Shown here: one piece after another, positions 1 to 8,797 of the stretch
Layout of the letters: each line of letters opens with the position of its first letter
How positions within the stretch are numbered: the stretch's first letter is position 1
Source of the DNA: JBCBKZ01 sp039026975
GTDB lineage: Bacteria > Bacteroidota > Bacteroidia > J057
Direction of reading: 5' to 3'
NCBI GenBank assembly: GCA_039026975.1
Contig: JBCCLI010000139.1
Location: forward strand, 1 to 14,905
Length of the DNA: 14,905 nucleotides
Notes under the pieces: model-generated
The model's database searches: none
Seen by the model: only the letters and a program-made list of their open reading frames with translations
Told to the model about the DNA's origin: nothing
Made by a program: the position numbers and the translations under genes

Positions 1-1590
1 CACAAAGGTGTACCAAATACTGTTATTAATAGTAGAGTCTCCACACCAGCCTAAATTAAATTCACATCCAGAAGTAGGTCTTTCTAAGATGGTCTCTCCA
101 TTCTGTATAGTAGCATTTTTATGAGTGAATATCTGCTGTATACCATCTACTGATAAAGCCACAGCCTCACACACATTATCTCCATTAGGCACAAAAGGGG
201 CTTCTAATGAGGATATCTCCACACAAAATGGCCCTCTGGTTAGGTTAGAGGTAGCTGCTTGAATGTAGTAGGTATTACCTGGCGTAAGTGCTACAGTATC
301 AAGAACAGCGTTATTCTCAAATCCTTCTCTACCTCCTCCATCACTACAACTGATCAATCTAAAATCTGATATCTCATTACAGTCTCCCCCTGGCAAATTA
401 TATACTGCCAGCGCAGTATTCGTACTTCTATTAGCTTCATCATCACCTGTTAAAGCCAGATCTGTTCTAACCGTTACAAAGCCTGATGGAGGGGCAGTAA
501 ATGAATACCAAAGGGTAGAAGATGTTTCCGGGAAACAGGCGGGAATATTTTCTCCATCCTCCAAGGTAGCGAAGGAGTTATCTGCATTAGGAACCCCATT
601 ACAAGTGGCTCCTACCACAAGTGGGCTGGCAGCGCATACATTATCATTCGCAGGAGGGGTAATTTCATTTACCTCTAAACAGAAGGGGCCTTCAAAAAAC
701 CCTGAAACCTGGACATAAATGGTTTCTCCAGGTATGATCTCCAGCGCACTTATTAAGCCGTTTAACTCCTTAATAACTCCACCATCCTGGTTACAGGCAA
801 GAAGCTCCAGGCTGGCTGGGTTATCACAGCTTCCATTTCCCAGTCTGTAAACAGCTAACTCTGTATCCTCATTTGCATTCTCCACGTCAAGATCAAAATC
901 CGTAGACACAGATACAAAACCACTTGGGGGAGCTACAAAGGTATACCAAACTGTTGTAGGGAAATCCAGGAAACAATTCTCAGGAATAATTTCACCTTCT
1001 TCTATGCCTGCATTTGTATTATCTCCATTAGGAATTCCATTACAACTAGCCCCCACAATAATGGGGGTAGCATTACAAATGCTATCATTAGGAGCTGCTA
1101 TCTGAGGTTCAGTTTCTGATACCTCTATACAAAAAGAACCCTCAGTAGATTCATTCGATCCAGGTAAACCCCAGCCTGATACCTGTATGTAATAGGTTTC
1201 TCCAGGAATAACTGCTACCTCACCTAATGCAGCAAAGAAAAAGTCCTCTGAGTCTAATAGCTCGTTGTCCTGATTACAGTCCACTAATACCAGCTGGCTC
1301 AGATCAGAACAGTCTTCTCCTGTTAAGGTGTATAAGCCCATTTCTGTGTCAGTATTAGAGCCATTAACATTCCTGTCTGTTCTGATAGTGACAAAACCGG
1401 ATTCTGGTGCAGTAAAGGTAAACCAGACTGAGGCTACCCCTCCAGAGAATCCTACCTCGCCGGTGGCACAATCTCCATCTTGTGGTACTGGTTCATTTAC
1501 TTGAATGGTAGCTCCTGTGTTATCTGCATTGGGAACTCCATTACAACTTTGGCCTATGACCAGGTCCGTTGCATTACACAGGTCATCATT
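1..1590 (-). repeat. Four tandem protein-level repeats of about 145-170 residues
   Basis: Inside the secreted protein, units span about 1590-1090, 1089-652, 651-181 and 180-1 (the last incomplete). They align at the ND-x-x-C start, the CNGxPN motif (first three units), the W-x-x-F core, the PGxTYYIQ-like strand and the FCxEV end. The copies are clearly diverged from each other, so this is an old domain array and not a recent DNA duplication. Confidence 0.8.
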
Positions 1591-1668
1591 GGCGGGTTGT
1601 GCGATTGTTATTGTAATAAACATGCCGTAACCCAGGAGGCATGTCAACACCTTTAACAGATGTCTCAT
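1..1668 (-). CDS. Secreted protein with tandem cysteine-containing repeats (5' part, runs off left edge)
   Basis: The frame is open from an ATG at 1668 to the left edge: 556 codons with no stop, so the C-terminus is missing. Residues 1-23 form a signal peptide (MRHLL, hydrophobic core, TIA before QP). After it come four tandem units starting near residues 27, 194, 340 and 497, the last cut by the edge. Each opens with ND-x-x-C-x-A, then (G)xxCNGxPNxDN in units 1-3, a WYTF or WFTF core followed by APxSGFV, a DTxLAVY-like stretch, a C-x-x-x-x-L...C pair, PGxTYYIQ, and closes with FCxEV. This pattern resembles the beta-sandwich, PPC-like repeats found in large adhesin-like or gliding-associated Bacteroidota exoproteins; a C-terminal sorting domain would be expected beyond the edge but cannot be seen. 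Role is inferred as cell-surface or extracellular. No enzyme domain is visible in this part. No clear Shine-Dalgarno precedes the ATG. Confidence 0.85.
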   Translation of the reverse strand, partial: MRHLLKVLTCLLGYGMFITITIAQPANDDLCNATDLVIGQSCNGVPNADNTGATIQVNEPVPQDGDCATGEVGFSGGVASVWFTFTAPESGFVTIRTDRNVNGSNTDTEMGLYTLTGEDCSDLSQLVLVDCNQDNELLDSEDFFFAALGEVAVIPGETYYIQVSGWGLPGSNESTEGSFCIEVSETEPQIAAPNDSICNATPIIVGASCNGIPNGDNTNAGIEEGEIIPENCFLDFPTTVWYTFVAPPSGFVSVSTDFDLDVENANEDTELAVYRLGNGSCDNPASLELLACNQDGGVIKELNGLISALEIIPGETIYVQVSGFFEGPFCLEVNEITPPANDNVCAASPLVVGATCNGVPNADNSFATLEDGENIPACFPETSSTLWYSFTAPPSGFVTVRTDLALTGDDEANRSTNTALAVYNLPGGDCNEISDFRLISCSDGGGREGFENNAVLDTVALTPGNTYYIQAATSNLTRGPFCVEISSLEAPFVPNGDNVCEAVALSVDGIQQIFTHKNATIQNGETILERPTSGCEFNLGWCGDSTINNSIWYTFV

Positions 1669-1928
1669 GTGTGGGAATACTTAATTTTGAAAGAAAAAGA
1701 AAATAATGGGCATACTTGCTTGCAAAAAGCTTACAGTATTTGTCCCAAGAGCAGTTAGACAAATGGTGTGTAAACAAGCTTTTAGCCTAAGCAGGCGAAA
1801 TCTGGAGTAAGCTTTAAACTAATAAGAATTTACCTAGACAGCAAATACCTACCTACTCATACTAACGGTAAAAGCTTTGTATATTGTCTGATTATACATA
1901 AATCACCTTCAAAAAAAATTCTCTATTT

Positions 1929-2525
1929 ATGAAAAATAAGGTTTTTCCAGCAATTCTTACTTCCAAATTCTCCGAGTTTACGCTGGAAGCAGGCGTGGAT
2001 GAGGCAGGGAGGGGGTGTTTGGCAGGACCAGTAGCTGTAGCTGCTGTCATCTTACCAGAAACCTATGAACTGGAAGGACTTACAGACTCTAAACTAGTAA
2101 AACCGCAAGACAGAATTCGGCTCAGAGCTGCTATTATATCGCAAGCCATTAGCTGGCAGGTAGTCTTCATTCCCCACACTCGCATAGATGAGATAAACAT
2201 CCTCCAAGCCAGCTTTGAAGGAATGCATAAAGCGATAGATGGCCTCGATCCTCAACCTGAATTTTTAGCAATAGACGGAAATAAATTTCCCCCCTACAAA
2301 GATATTCCGTTTGAATGTCTTGTTAAAGGAGATAGAAGATTTGCAAATATTGCAGCTGCCTCCATCTTAGCAAAGACTAGCAGAGATGCTTTTATGGAAG
2401 AACAGCACCTACAGTATCCTCACTTTGGATGGGACTCGAATAAAGGATATCCCACCAAGAAACACAGGGAAGCCATCCAAATACATGGTCCCAGCCCTAT
2501 TCACAGAAAATCTTTCAAGTGGTGA
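1929..2525 (+). CDS. rnhB: Ribonuclease HII
   Basis: A 198-residue RNase HII, the usual length for this family. It cleaves the RNA strand of RNA-DNA hybrids and starts removal of single ribonucleotides from DNA in the cytoplasm. The catalytic acidic residues are all present: Asp24 and Glu25 in GVDEAGRG (22-29), Asp116 in AIDG, and Asp135 in VKGD. The family block SILAKTSRD (145-153) and the KGYPTKKH region with Tyr174, which in this family senses the RNA-DNA junction, are intact, as is the HRKSF C-terminus. The ATG at 1929 gives the expected short N-terminal lead before GVDEAGRG; no Shine-Dalgarno is visible. Its TGA stop directly abuts the stop codon of the convergent gamma-glutamyltranspeptidase gene. 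Nothing suggests inactivation. Confidence 0.97.
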   Translation: MKNKVFPAILTSKFSEFTLEAGVDEAGRGCLAGPVAVAAVILPETYELEGLTDSKLVKPQDRIRLRAAIISQAISWQVVFIPHTRIDEINILQASFEGMHKAIDGLDPQPEFLAIDGNKFPPYKDIPFECLVKGDRRFANIAAASILAKTSRDAFMEEQHLQYPHFGWDSNKGYPTKKHREAIQIHGPSPIHRKSFKW

Positions 2526-4250
2526 CTAGTAGCCCACTGCCGTATCATCTCCTCTAGGATCTGCCCCGCCTTCTAACTTACCATCAGGCCTGACAAGTAT
2601 GGCGTCTACCCTTCCTATGCTTCTCCTGGCCTGTAAAGTATGCCCCATATTTACCAACGCCAAGGAGTCTTCTTCTGTAAATGAATTAGGCTCATAATAA
2701 ACTACCTCAGGCTTCCATTGGTGGTGAAAACGAGAGGCAAATACTGCTCCCTGCATACTCATCCCATGTTCTAACACATTTAGTATGGTCTGGAAAACTG
2801 AGGTAATAATGGTAGAGCCTCCGGGGGTCCCTACTACCATCAACAGTTTGCCATCCTTTTCTATAATGCTTGGGGTCATAGAACTCAGCATTCTCTTTCC
2901 AGGCTCTATAGCATTGGCTTCTGCCCCTATCAGCCCAAACATATTGGGAGTTCCGGGTTTAGCACTAAAGTCATCCATTTCATTATTGAGCAGAAAACCT
3001 GCTCCACCTACCACTACATGACAGCCATAGCCTCCATTAATAGTAGTAGTAACACTCACCGCATTTCCATCCTTATCTACTACTGAAAAGTGTGTAGTCT
3101 CTTCATGTTCAGCAGGAATATCACCTGCGGCTATATCATCACTTTTGGTAGCCTTAGAGGGGCTAAAGTCTTGCATTCTATTGTGGATATAAACTGAGTC
3201 CAGGAGGGTACTCATAGGTACAGGATAAAAGTCCATATCTCCTAGATGCTGTGACCTGTCTGCATAAACCCTTCTTTCTGCCTCTATCATAAGATGGGTA
3301 TTCTCAGGGCTATGCCAGGGGCGCTTACTCATCTCAAATGGCTCTACCATTTCCAGTAGTTGGACTAAAGCTATACCTCCACTAGATGGAGGCGCCATAC
3401 TGATGATCTTATAGTCTTTATACATACCCGTTATGGGTTCACGCCAGACTGCCTCATATGCTTTTAGGTCTTCATAGGTAATGATTCCGTTTCCCCTTTC
3501 CATTTCCTCCACAATAAGCTCAGCAGTCTTCCCCTCATAAAAACCTGCCTGCCCCTCCTCTTTAATCCTTATGAGGACATCCCCTAAATCTGTATGAAAA
3601 ATACTATCTCCTGTGGCCCATTCTTCCTTAGCAGAAAAAGCTGTCTCGGTGGTACTGTAGGTATTTAGCCTCTCCAGATGGTTATTCAGGTTTCTGGCTT
3701 CTTTTTCAGTAAGGAGAAAGCCTTCCTTAGCCAGTTTGATGGCGGGGGCAAGCAACTGTTCCATGGGTAGGCTTCCCAGCTTTTTATGGGCCTCAAACAT
3801 GCCTGCCACAGCCCCGGGAACACCAGAAGCTAGATGGCCTTGTCTACTTTTGTCAGCAATAGCCTCCCCATTTTCATCCAGGTACATATCTCTATCAGCA
3901 GCAGCAGGCGCTTTTTCTCTATAATCTAAATTATAAAGCGTCCCATCAGCCTCTCTAACGACCATAAATCCTCCCCCCCCTATATTCCCTGCTACAGGAT
4001 ATACTACTGCCAATGCATACTGCACTGCAATAGCTGCATCCACTGCATTTCCCCCCGCTTGCAGAATTTCTAATCCCGCTTGGCTGGCTAATGGATGCGC
4101 GCTGACCACGATAGCATTGCCTGCTATTAATCCTGCATTAGTCATCCATGAAGGGGATTCTGGTTTAGCAGGTCTACATCCGAAAGAAAACAGGAAACAA
4201 CCTAATAGAAGAAAAATGACATATTTCTTAACTAGAGATGAAGCTGACAT
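2526..4250 (-). CDS. ggt: Gamma-glutamyltranspeptidase (glutathione hydrolase), lipoprotein
   Basis: A 574-residue full-length GGT precursor. The family hydrolyses or transfers the gamma-glutamyl group of glutathione and related peptides outside the cytoplasm, and matures by autocleavage into large and small subunits. Residues 1-25 form a lipoprotein signal with hydrophobic core and FSFGC; Cys25 is the likely lipidated residue, so the enzyme is probably membrane-anchored. The autocleavage motif TTHFSVVD begins at Thr385, the predicted nucleophile, which would leave a 190-residue small subunit, matching Escherichia coli. Also visible are REKAP (Arg111, substrate carboxylate region), GGGGF (91-95), LLNNEMDDFSAKPG (420-433), the lid-loop region NMFGLIGAEANA, SSMTP (456-460) and GTPGGS (474-479). 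All catalytic elements look intact. The gene is transcribed divergently from the photolyase gene and convergently with rnhB. Confidence 0.97.
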   Translation of the reverse strand: MSASSLVKKYVIFLLLGCFLFSFGCRPAKPESPSWMTNAGLIAGNAIVVSAHPLASQAGLEILQAGGNAVDAAIAVQYALAVVYPVAGNIGGGGFMVVREADGTLYNLDYREKAPAAADRDMYLDENGEAIADKSRQGHLASGVPGAVAGMFEAHKKLGSLPMEQLLAPAIKLAKEGFLLTEKEARNLNNHLERLNTYSTTETAFSAKEEWATGDSIFHTDLGDVLIRIKEEGQAGFYEGKTAELIVEEMERGNGIITYEDLKAYEAVWREPITGMYKDYKIISMAPPSSGGIALVQLLEMVEPFEMSKRPWHSPENTHLMIEAERRVYADRSQHLGDMDFYPVPMSTLLDSVYIHNRMQDFSPSKATKSDDIAAGDIPAEHEETTHFSVVDKDGNAVSVTTTINGGYGCHVVVGGAGFLLNNEMDDFSAKPGTPNMFGLIGAEANAIEPGKRMLSSMTPSIIEKDGKLLMVVGTPGGSTIITSVFQTILNVLEHGMSMQGAVFASRFHHQWKPEVVYYEPNSFTEEDSLALVNMGHTLQARRSIGRVDAILVRPDGKLEGGADPRGDDTAVGY

Positions 4251-4521
4251 GGAGCTTAGGATTAATGATTTGAATTCAGTTGATGGGTTTGGCCATATCT
4301 GAGGCTTTGATGTTTTTAGGTAAAGCTTATGTAAAGTAACTTATTAATTCTCTCCTATTTGGGACAGTGCACTACCCCTCAAAGAACCAAGTGATGATCT
4401 TTCATTCAGCTTTAGCCTGCTAACTTTTCATACATCAGATATGGCATACAATTATAGTAAAATCCTAAGCTACTGTTTTTTTCATTTTATATCCATTATC
4501 TAAACTTTCTGTACGTATAGT

Positions 4522-4529
4522 TAGTTTTG
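4522..4529 (+). promoter_or_regulatory. Possible Bacteroidota -7 element for the photolyase
   Basis: TAGTTTTG matches the Bacteroidota -7 consensus TAnnTTTG exactly and ends six bases before the photolyase ATG. If used, it would give a nearly leaderless mRNA. No matching TTG -33 element is seen at the right distance, so it may be chance. Confidence 0.2.
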
Positions 4530-4535
4530 AAAGAT

Positions 4536-5963
4536 ATGAAGTATAGAACGGGTTTGCTTTGGTTCCGAAATGATCTTCGCCTTCATGATCATGAAGCACT
4601 CGCTAAAGCGGTAGATCAATGTGAGGAAATTATCCCTGTTTACTGTTTAGATCCCAGGCATTTTGGAGAGACCCCTTTTGGCTTTCCCAAGACGGGCCTA
4701 TTCAGGGAGAAGTTTTTGAAGGAGAGCTTGGAAGGGTTGAGAGGCAGGCTACAGGAAAAAGGAAGTGATTTATTAGTAAAAGTAGGAAAGCCAGAAGAGG
4801 TGATCCCTTCCCTGGTGAAGGAACTACATGCCGGGGCCGTCTTTTTTCATAAAGAGATAACGCATGAGGAGACATCCATAGAAGATAGGTTAGAAAAGAC
4901 CTTGTTTAACCAGGGGGTAAACCTTGAGTCGTATTGGGGAAGTACCCTTTATCATGTGGATGATCTCCCTATGCCTGTTTCTTCCTTACCTGAGATTTTT
5001 ACTCAATTCAGGAAACAAGTAGAGAAGCTTTCTTCTCCCAGAGAACTCTTCCAGACACCGGAACACATCACTACGCCCGAACTTCCCCCTTCTGATCCTA
5101 TCATACTCCCAGCCATTAAGTTTGATACCAGGGCAGTAGTGGCCTTTAAGGGAGGAGAGTATGAAGCATTATCCAGGCTTCAGCGGTATTTCTGGGAGAC
5201 TGATAGCCTAAAAACCTACAAAGAAACCCGTAATGGATTGTTAGGAGAAAATTATTCTTCCAAGTTTTCAGCCTGGCTTTCTCTAGGTTGTATCTCTCCA
5301 CGAAAAATATTTCAGGAGGTTAAGAGGTATGAACGCCTTAGGAAGAAAAATAGCTCAACTTATTGGCTGATCTTTGAGCTTATATGGAGAGATTATTTCA
5401 AGTATGTAGCTAAGAGGCATGGTAACAGCCTGTTTTTCCCGGGAGGGATCAAAAACGATCCTCCTTTCGCCAAGCAAAATCAGCAAGTGCTTGGTCAGTG
5501 GATCAATGGAGAAACGGGTATCCCCTTTATTGACGCTAATATGAGGGAGTTAAAGTACACGGGCTTTATGTCTAATAGAGGTAGGCAAAATGTAGCTTCC
5601 TTCCTGGTGAAAGATCTTCAAGTAGATTGGCGAGCGGGAGCGGAATATTTCGAGTCCCAGTTAATAGACTATGATGTCTGTAGTAATTGGGGAAACTGGA
5701 ATTATGTAGCAGGCATAGGAAATGATCCTAGAGAGAATCGGTACTTTAATGTGGTATCACAAGCCAAGAGATATGATGCTAAAGGAGAATATGTAAAGAC
5801 CTGGGTACCGGAGCTAGCAGAACTCCCACATTCTCAAATCCAGGAACCCTATCTCCTGCCTAATAGTCAGTTAAAATCATTTTCTGTACACTTGGGAGCT
5901 ACCTACCCGTTTCCACTGGTTAAGCTTAATCAAAAAAAGAACACACACGCTAGAAAATATTGA
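4536..5963 (+). CDS. cry: Cryptochrome/photolyase, DASH family
   Basis: A 475-residue CRY-DASH protein. Members bind FAD and a methenyltetrahydrofolate antenna and repair cyclobutane pyrimidine dimers, mainly in single-stranded DNA, using blue light. The N-terminal alpha/beta domain (about 1-130) has LLWFRNDLRLHDHEAL and the DASH-typical stretch GFPKTGLFREKFLKESL (about 49-65). The C-terminal FAD domain holds SKFSAWLSLGCISPR (242-256), FELIWRDYFKY (280-290), WINGETGIPFIDANMREL (322-339), the DASH-typical TGFMSNRGRQN, and DYDVCSNWGNWNYVAG (378-393). Nothing is missing. The frame can also start at a TTG at 4527, nine bases earlier, but the ATG at 4536 places the WFRNDLR motif at the usual distance and is preferred. 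The gene stands alone, convergent with the sensor kinase, with 56 bp between the stops. Confidence 0.95.
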   Translation: MKYRTGLLWFRNDLRLHDHEALAKAVDQCEEIIPVYCLDPRHFGETPFGFPKTGLFREKFLKESLEGLRGRLQEKGSDLLVKVGKPEEVIPSLVKELHAGAVFFHKEITHEETSIEDRLEKTLFNQGVNLESYWGSTLYHVDDLPMPVSSLPEIFTQFRKQVEKLSSPRELFQTPEHITTPELPPSDPIILPAIKFDTRAVVAFKGGEYEALSRLQRYFWETDSLKTYKETRNGLLGENYSSKFSAWLSLGCISPRKIFQEVKRYERLRKKNSSTYWLIFELIWRDYFKYVAKRHGNSLFFPGGIKNDPPFAKQNQQVLGQWINGETGIPFIDANMRELKYTGFMSNRGRQNVASFLVKDLQVDWRAGAEYFESQLIDYDVCSNWGNWNYVAGIGNDPRENRYFNVVSQAKRYDAKGEYVKTWVPELAELPHSQIQEPYLLPNSQLKSFSVHLGATYPFPLVKLNQKKNTHARKY

Positions 5964-6015
5964 TCATCTATCTAACCTCATCTAAACGAAATCTCGTAAT
6001 AGACTGATGTTTATC

Positions 6016-6040
6016 CTACCTAAACCGGGGTAGTTTTTTT
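6016..6040 (+). terminator. Possible intrinsic terminator after the photolyase gene
   Basis: CTACC (6016-6020) and GGTAG (6029-6033) can pair with an 8-base loop, followed at once by seven T (6034-6040). This is a short but well-formed terminator for plus-strand transcription leaving the photolyase. It overlaps the last codons of the convergent sensor kinase gene. Confidence 0.4.
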
Positions 6041-8275
6041 AGGAATAGCCACCTGTTCCATGCTGCTAGGTATAGAAACGTAGAAAGTGCTTCCTGTATG
6101 GGGTTTACTGGAAACAGTAATGGTTCCGCCCATTAATTCCACAAAGTTTTTAGTAAGTAGTAGGCCTAAGCCCGTTCCCTTTTCAGCATCTGTCCCCAGC
6201 ATAGAGATTCTACTTAGATTAAAGAGATTGGCTTGTATTTCCTCATCCATTCCTACTCCATTATCTATTACGGTAAATTCTACTTTTCCACTTTCCTGTC
6301 TTACCTTAACTATGATCTCCCCCTGTTCTGGGGTAAACTTAATCGCATTAGCTATAAGATTTCTAAGCACCACCTTAAACATCTCACTGTCCAGGTAAAT
6401 ATCTTTTTGTAGCTCAATGTCAGTGGTAATCCTTATCTGCTTTTTAGCTGCTAACTCATTTAATAAGGAAACCACTTCTCCTAATAGATCATTGACATCT
6501 ACTTTTTCAGGTTGAACCTGTATACCTTGGACCTGTGCTACTACCCAGTTAAGCAGATTATCAATAAAATGGGTAGTATCACTAACTTTCTCAGCCAAGT
6601 CCCGGGTAAGTGAATGTACCTCTTTCTCGCTTAGCTCAGCCTTATTCATCATCTTCAGCGTCTCTTGTAGAAGAATCATGGGGCTTCTGATATCATGGGT
6701 AATGACTGAAAGGAGTTGGTCTTTCTCCTGGTTGAGCTTAGCTAGTTTAAGGTTCTTGCTTGAGATGACTTTATGCTGGAGGGTAATTCTTTCATTGAGA
6801 ATCCCAAGTTCTCTATTGTGATTTTCCACCCTCAATTTCTGCTCTAGTAAGAGCCCGTTAGCTTTTTCCTTGTGGCTTACCAACCTGATAAGCACAATTG
6901 ATAATATTAGCAATAGCCCACCTACAATCACAGAGGTAACAAAAAGGATATTTTTTTCTCTAATACTCGCATCATTTAAATCCTGCGCATACCTAAGTTT
7001 TTGATTTTCCTTCTCTTTCTCCGTGCTTCTGTATTTAATGTCTAGCTCGGCTAATTGCCTGCTTTTCTCAGCATTGAACAGGCTATCTTTTAACCTATTG
7101 TACTTCTTGAAATAGGATAAGGCAAGGTCCTGTTTCCCTACAGACTCGTATGCCTTAGCCAGCTGGAGATAATTCTTCTTAATTTCATTTACTAGCTTCA
7201 TCTCCTTGGTCATGGAGAGGCTCATTCCGAAGTACTTAATAGCCTCCTCAGACATCCCCATAGCTAGATAGGCTTCGCCTAAATGCCTTTTGGCAAGGTG
7301 TTCTATACTATTGGCCCCCTGCTTTTCTGAAAGATCCAGGCTCTTCTGGAAAGACTGCTTGGCTAATCCGGGTAATTCCTTGAATAATGATATTCTGCCC
7401 TTATTGATATATCCATAAGCGGTACCCAGTTCAAGGCCTGATTTTTCTAAAAAGGTTAAACTTGCAGTATTTAACAGGATAGCTGAGTCTAGTTTAGTCT
7501 CTTCTCCCCCTGTTTCATACATGTCTAGTAGCACCTGCGCCATCCCCATGGATACAACGGAATAGAAAGCATTCTCCGAGGAAGGATCCACAAAACTGAG
7601 GGCCTTCCGATAGGTCCTATATGCCTCATTTAGTTGGCCAATATCTTTGTATATATCTCCTAAATTATTGAGAACTGCCGCAGTTTCTTTTTTGAGATTT
7701 AATTCATAGCATAACTGAGCTGACTTTCTCAGGCAGGTAATGGCCTGATCATAACTTCCCTTTTGTCCGTAAATAATAGCCTTAGAATTAAATACTCTGA
7801 TTTGGCCCTTCTTATCTCGTGCCCTGTGGGTATGTACTTCTGCACTATCCAGGCTCGTTGATGCCAAGTCAAACTCTGCTTTAGTGAACAGAATTCCACC
7901 CAGATGGCTGTAGAAACGCCCTAGCATAAAATGATTCCTCTCTGAGGTGGCACGTACTATCCCTTTCTCCAAATGCTGCTGTGCAGGTGTCAATTCTCCA
8001 TTTAACCAAAGGGCTTTTCCTAGAGAAAGGTAAGAACGGGTAAGATAGCTAGCGTGAGTATGTGCTATATCCAAGGCTTGCTGAGAATACTTGATGGATT
8101 TGGCCGGATCTTTATAGAGATAGTGCTCACTGAGTGCCAGTAAGGTTACCAATCTGCTTGTATCATGCTGGGTTCTTTCTAGCCGATGGATAAGACTGTC
8201 AGCCATAAATGGGTTGGCTGAGTGACATATAGGGAGGAGCAAGAATAGCAGGTAAATAATTGAGTACCGGCTCAT
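6020..8275 (-). CDS. TPR-repeat sensor histidine kinase (orphan)
   Basis: A 751-residue membrane sensor kinase. Residues 1-19 are a signal peptide. Residues about 30-400 are helical tetratricopeptide repeats (for example KETAAVLNNLGDIYKDIGQL at about 196-215 and HLGEAYLAMGMSEEAIKYF at 331-349), predicted to be periplasmic. A single membrane helix spans about 443-466, followed by a coiled coil (about 470-520). The kinase core is complete: phosphoacceptor His527 in ITHDIRSP, N-box NLIANAIKF with Asn639 and Asn643, G1 box DNGVGMD (671-677) and G2 box GTGLGL (700-705). TPR sensor kinases of this layout are common in Bacteroidota; the signal sensed is usually unknown. No response regulator or other receiver domain is encoded next to it, so its partner lies elsewhere. 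The ATG at 8275 gives the signal peptide directly. Confidence 0.95.
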   Translation of the reverse strand: MSRYSIIYLLFLLLPICHSANPFMADSLIHRLERTQHDTSRLVTLLALSEHYLYKDPAKSIKYSQQALDIAHTHASYLTRSYLSLGKALWLNGELTPAQQHLEKGIVRATSERNHFMLGRFYSHLGGILFTKAEFDLASTSLDSAEVHTHRARDKKGQIRVFNSKAIIYGQKGSYDQAITCLRKSAQLCYELNLKKETAAVLNNLGDIYKDIGQLNEAYRTYRKALSFVDPSSENAFYSVVSMGMAQVLLDMYETGGEETKLDSAILLNTASLTFLEKSGLELGTAYGYINKGRISLFKELPGLAKQSFQKSLDLSEKQGANSIEHLAKRHLGEAYLAMGMSEEAIKYFGMSLSMTKEMKLVNEIKKNYLQLAKAYESVGKQDLALSYFKKYNRLKDSLFNAEKSRQLAELDIKYRSTEKEKENQKLRYAQDLNDASIREKNILFVTSVIVGGLLLILSIVLIRLVSHKEKANGLLLEQKLRVENHNRELGILNERITLQHKVISSKNLKLAKLNQEKDQLLSVITHDIRSPMILLQETLKMMNKAELSEKEVHSLTRDLAEKVSDTTHFIDNLLNWVVAQVQGIQVQPEKVDVNDLLGEVVSLLNELAAKKQIRITTDIELQKDIYLDSEMFKVVLRNLIANAIKFTPEQGEIIVKVRQESGKVEFTVIDNGVGMDEEIQANLFNLSRISMLGTDAEKGTGLGLLLTKNFVELMGGTITVSSKPHTGSTFYVSIPSSMEQVAIPKKTTPV

Positions 8276-8379
8276 AAATGGACAACAGAAGGCATTACAG
8301 GTAATAAAAACAACTTATTCTTTAAAGTTACATAAATTTTTTATTCGAGATTAAAAATTATCAGAAATATGAATATTAT

Positions 8380-8399
8380 TTAACTGAATAATTAGTTAA
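8380..8399. repeat. Inverted repeat TTAACT-N8-AGTTAA
   Basis: Perfect 6-bp arms at 8380-8385 and 8394-8399 within an AT-rich stretch about 105 bp upstream of the sensor kinase start. It could be an operator, but in such AT-rich DNA a chance match is quite possible. Confidence 0.25.
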
Positions 8400-8506
8400 T
8401 ATATAATTCGCCATACCTGATTTTAGGGTACTATTCCTTCATCTTAATGCTTACCTCTTCCCTCTTACATGCTGATTATGGCTTATCATTAACGCTCTTT
8501 CACATA

Positions 8507-8530
8507 ATGGAATGGGCCAGGATATTCCAT
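8507..8530. repeat. Inverted repeat, 7-bp arms
   Basis: ATGGAAT (8507-8513) and ATTCCAT (8524-8530) are perfectly complementary around a 10-base spacer. No T-run follows on either strand, so it is not a typical terminator. A protein-binding dyad is possible. Confidence 0.3.
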
Positions 8531-8797
8531 CTCCTTAGGGTTATAAAGAGACTGTTTAAGAGAAGTAATACGGTATTTGTAGTTTATCCCTAAGAGGTGA
8601 ATTTTTCTTCAGTGACTTAGCTGCGGTCTATTAGGTTACAGGCTGCACAGATAGAAGATTTTTTTAAAAAGGCTACTAGGGAAGGCATACAGGAGAAAAA
8701 TGGATTGGCGCTAAGTTTATGAGGTACAGCCATAGATGTATGGTAGGTTATCTAAATCCGTATATTTTCTCTATCTCACAGGCCTTGATCATAGGAT

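Larger units (their letters stand above)
8276..8797. other. Gene-free stretch between the sensor kinase and the TraM-like gene
   Basis: These 522 bases hold no convincing coding frame. The half near the kinase (8320-8410) is very AT-rich and should contain its promoter. Two dyads are visible: TTAACT/AGTTAA at 8380-8399 and ATGGAAT/ATTCCAT at 8507-8530. No tRNA, insertion-sequence end or att-like duplication is recognisable, although gene content changes here from chromosomal functions to conjugation-related ones. Confidence 0.6.

Noticed and set aside
1586..1777. 63-codon minus-strand frame across the start of the secreted repeat protein
   Set aside because: It overlaps the signal peptide of the repeat protein in another frame; the latter has clear domain repeats.
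6087..6398. 103-codon plus-strand frame inside the sensor kinase
   Set aside because: It is antisense to the conserved ATPase domain of the kinase and has no recognisable domain of its own.
8380..8797. Remnant integrase, transposase or tRNA attachment site at the change in gene content
   Set aside because: No tRNA-like cloverleaf, recombinase fragment or duplicated core sequence could be found by reading.
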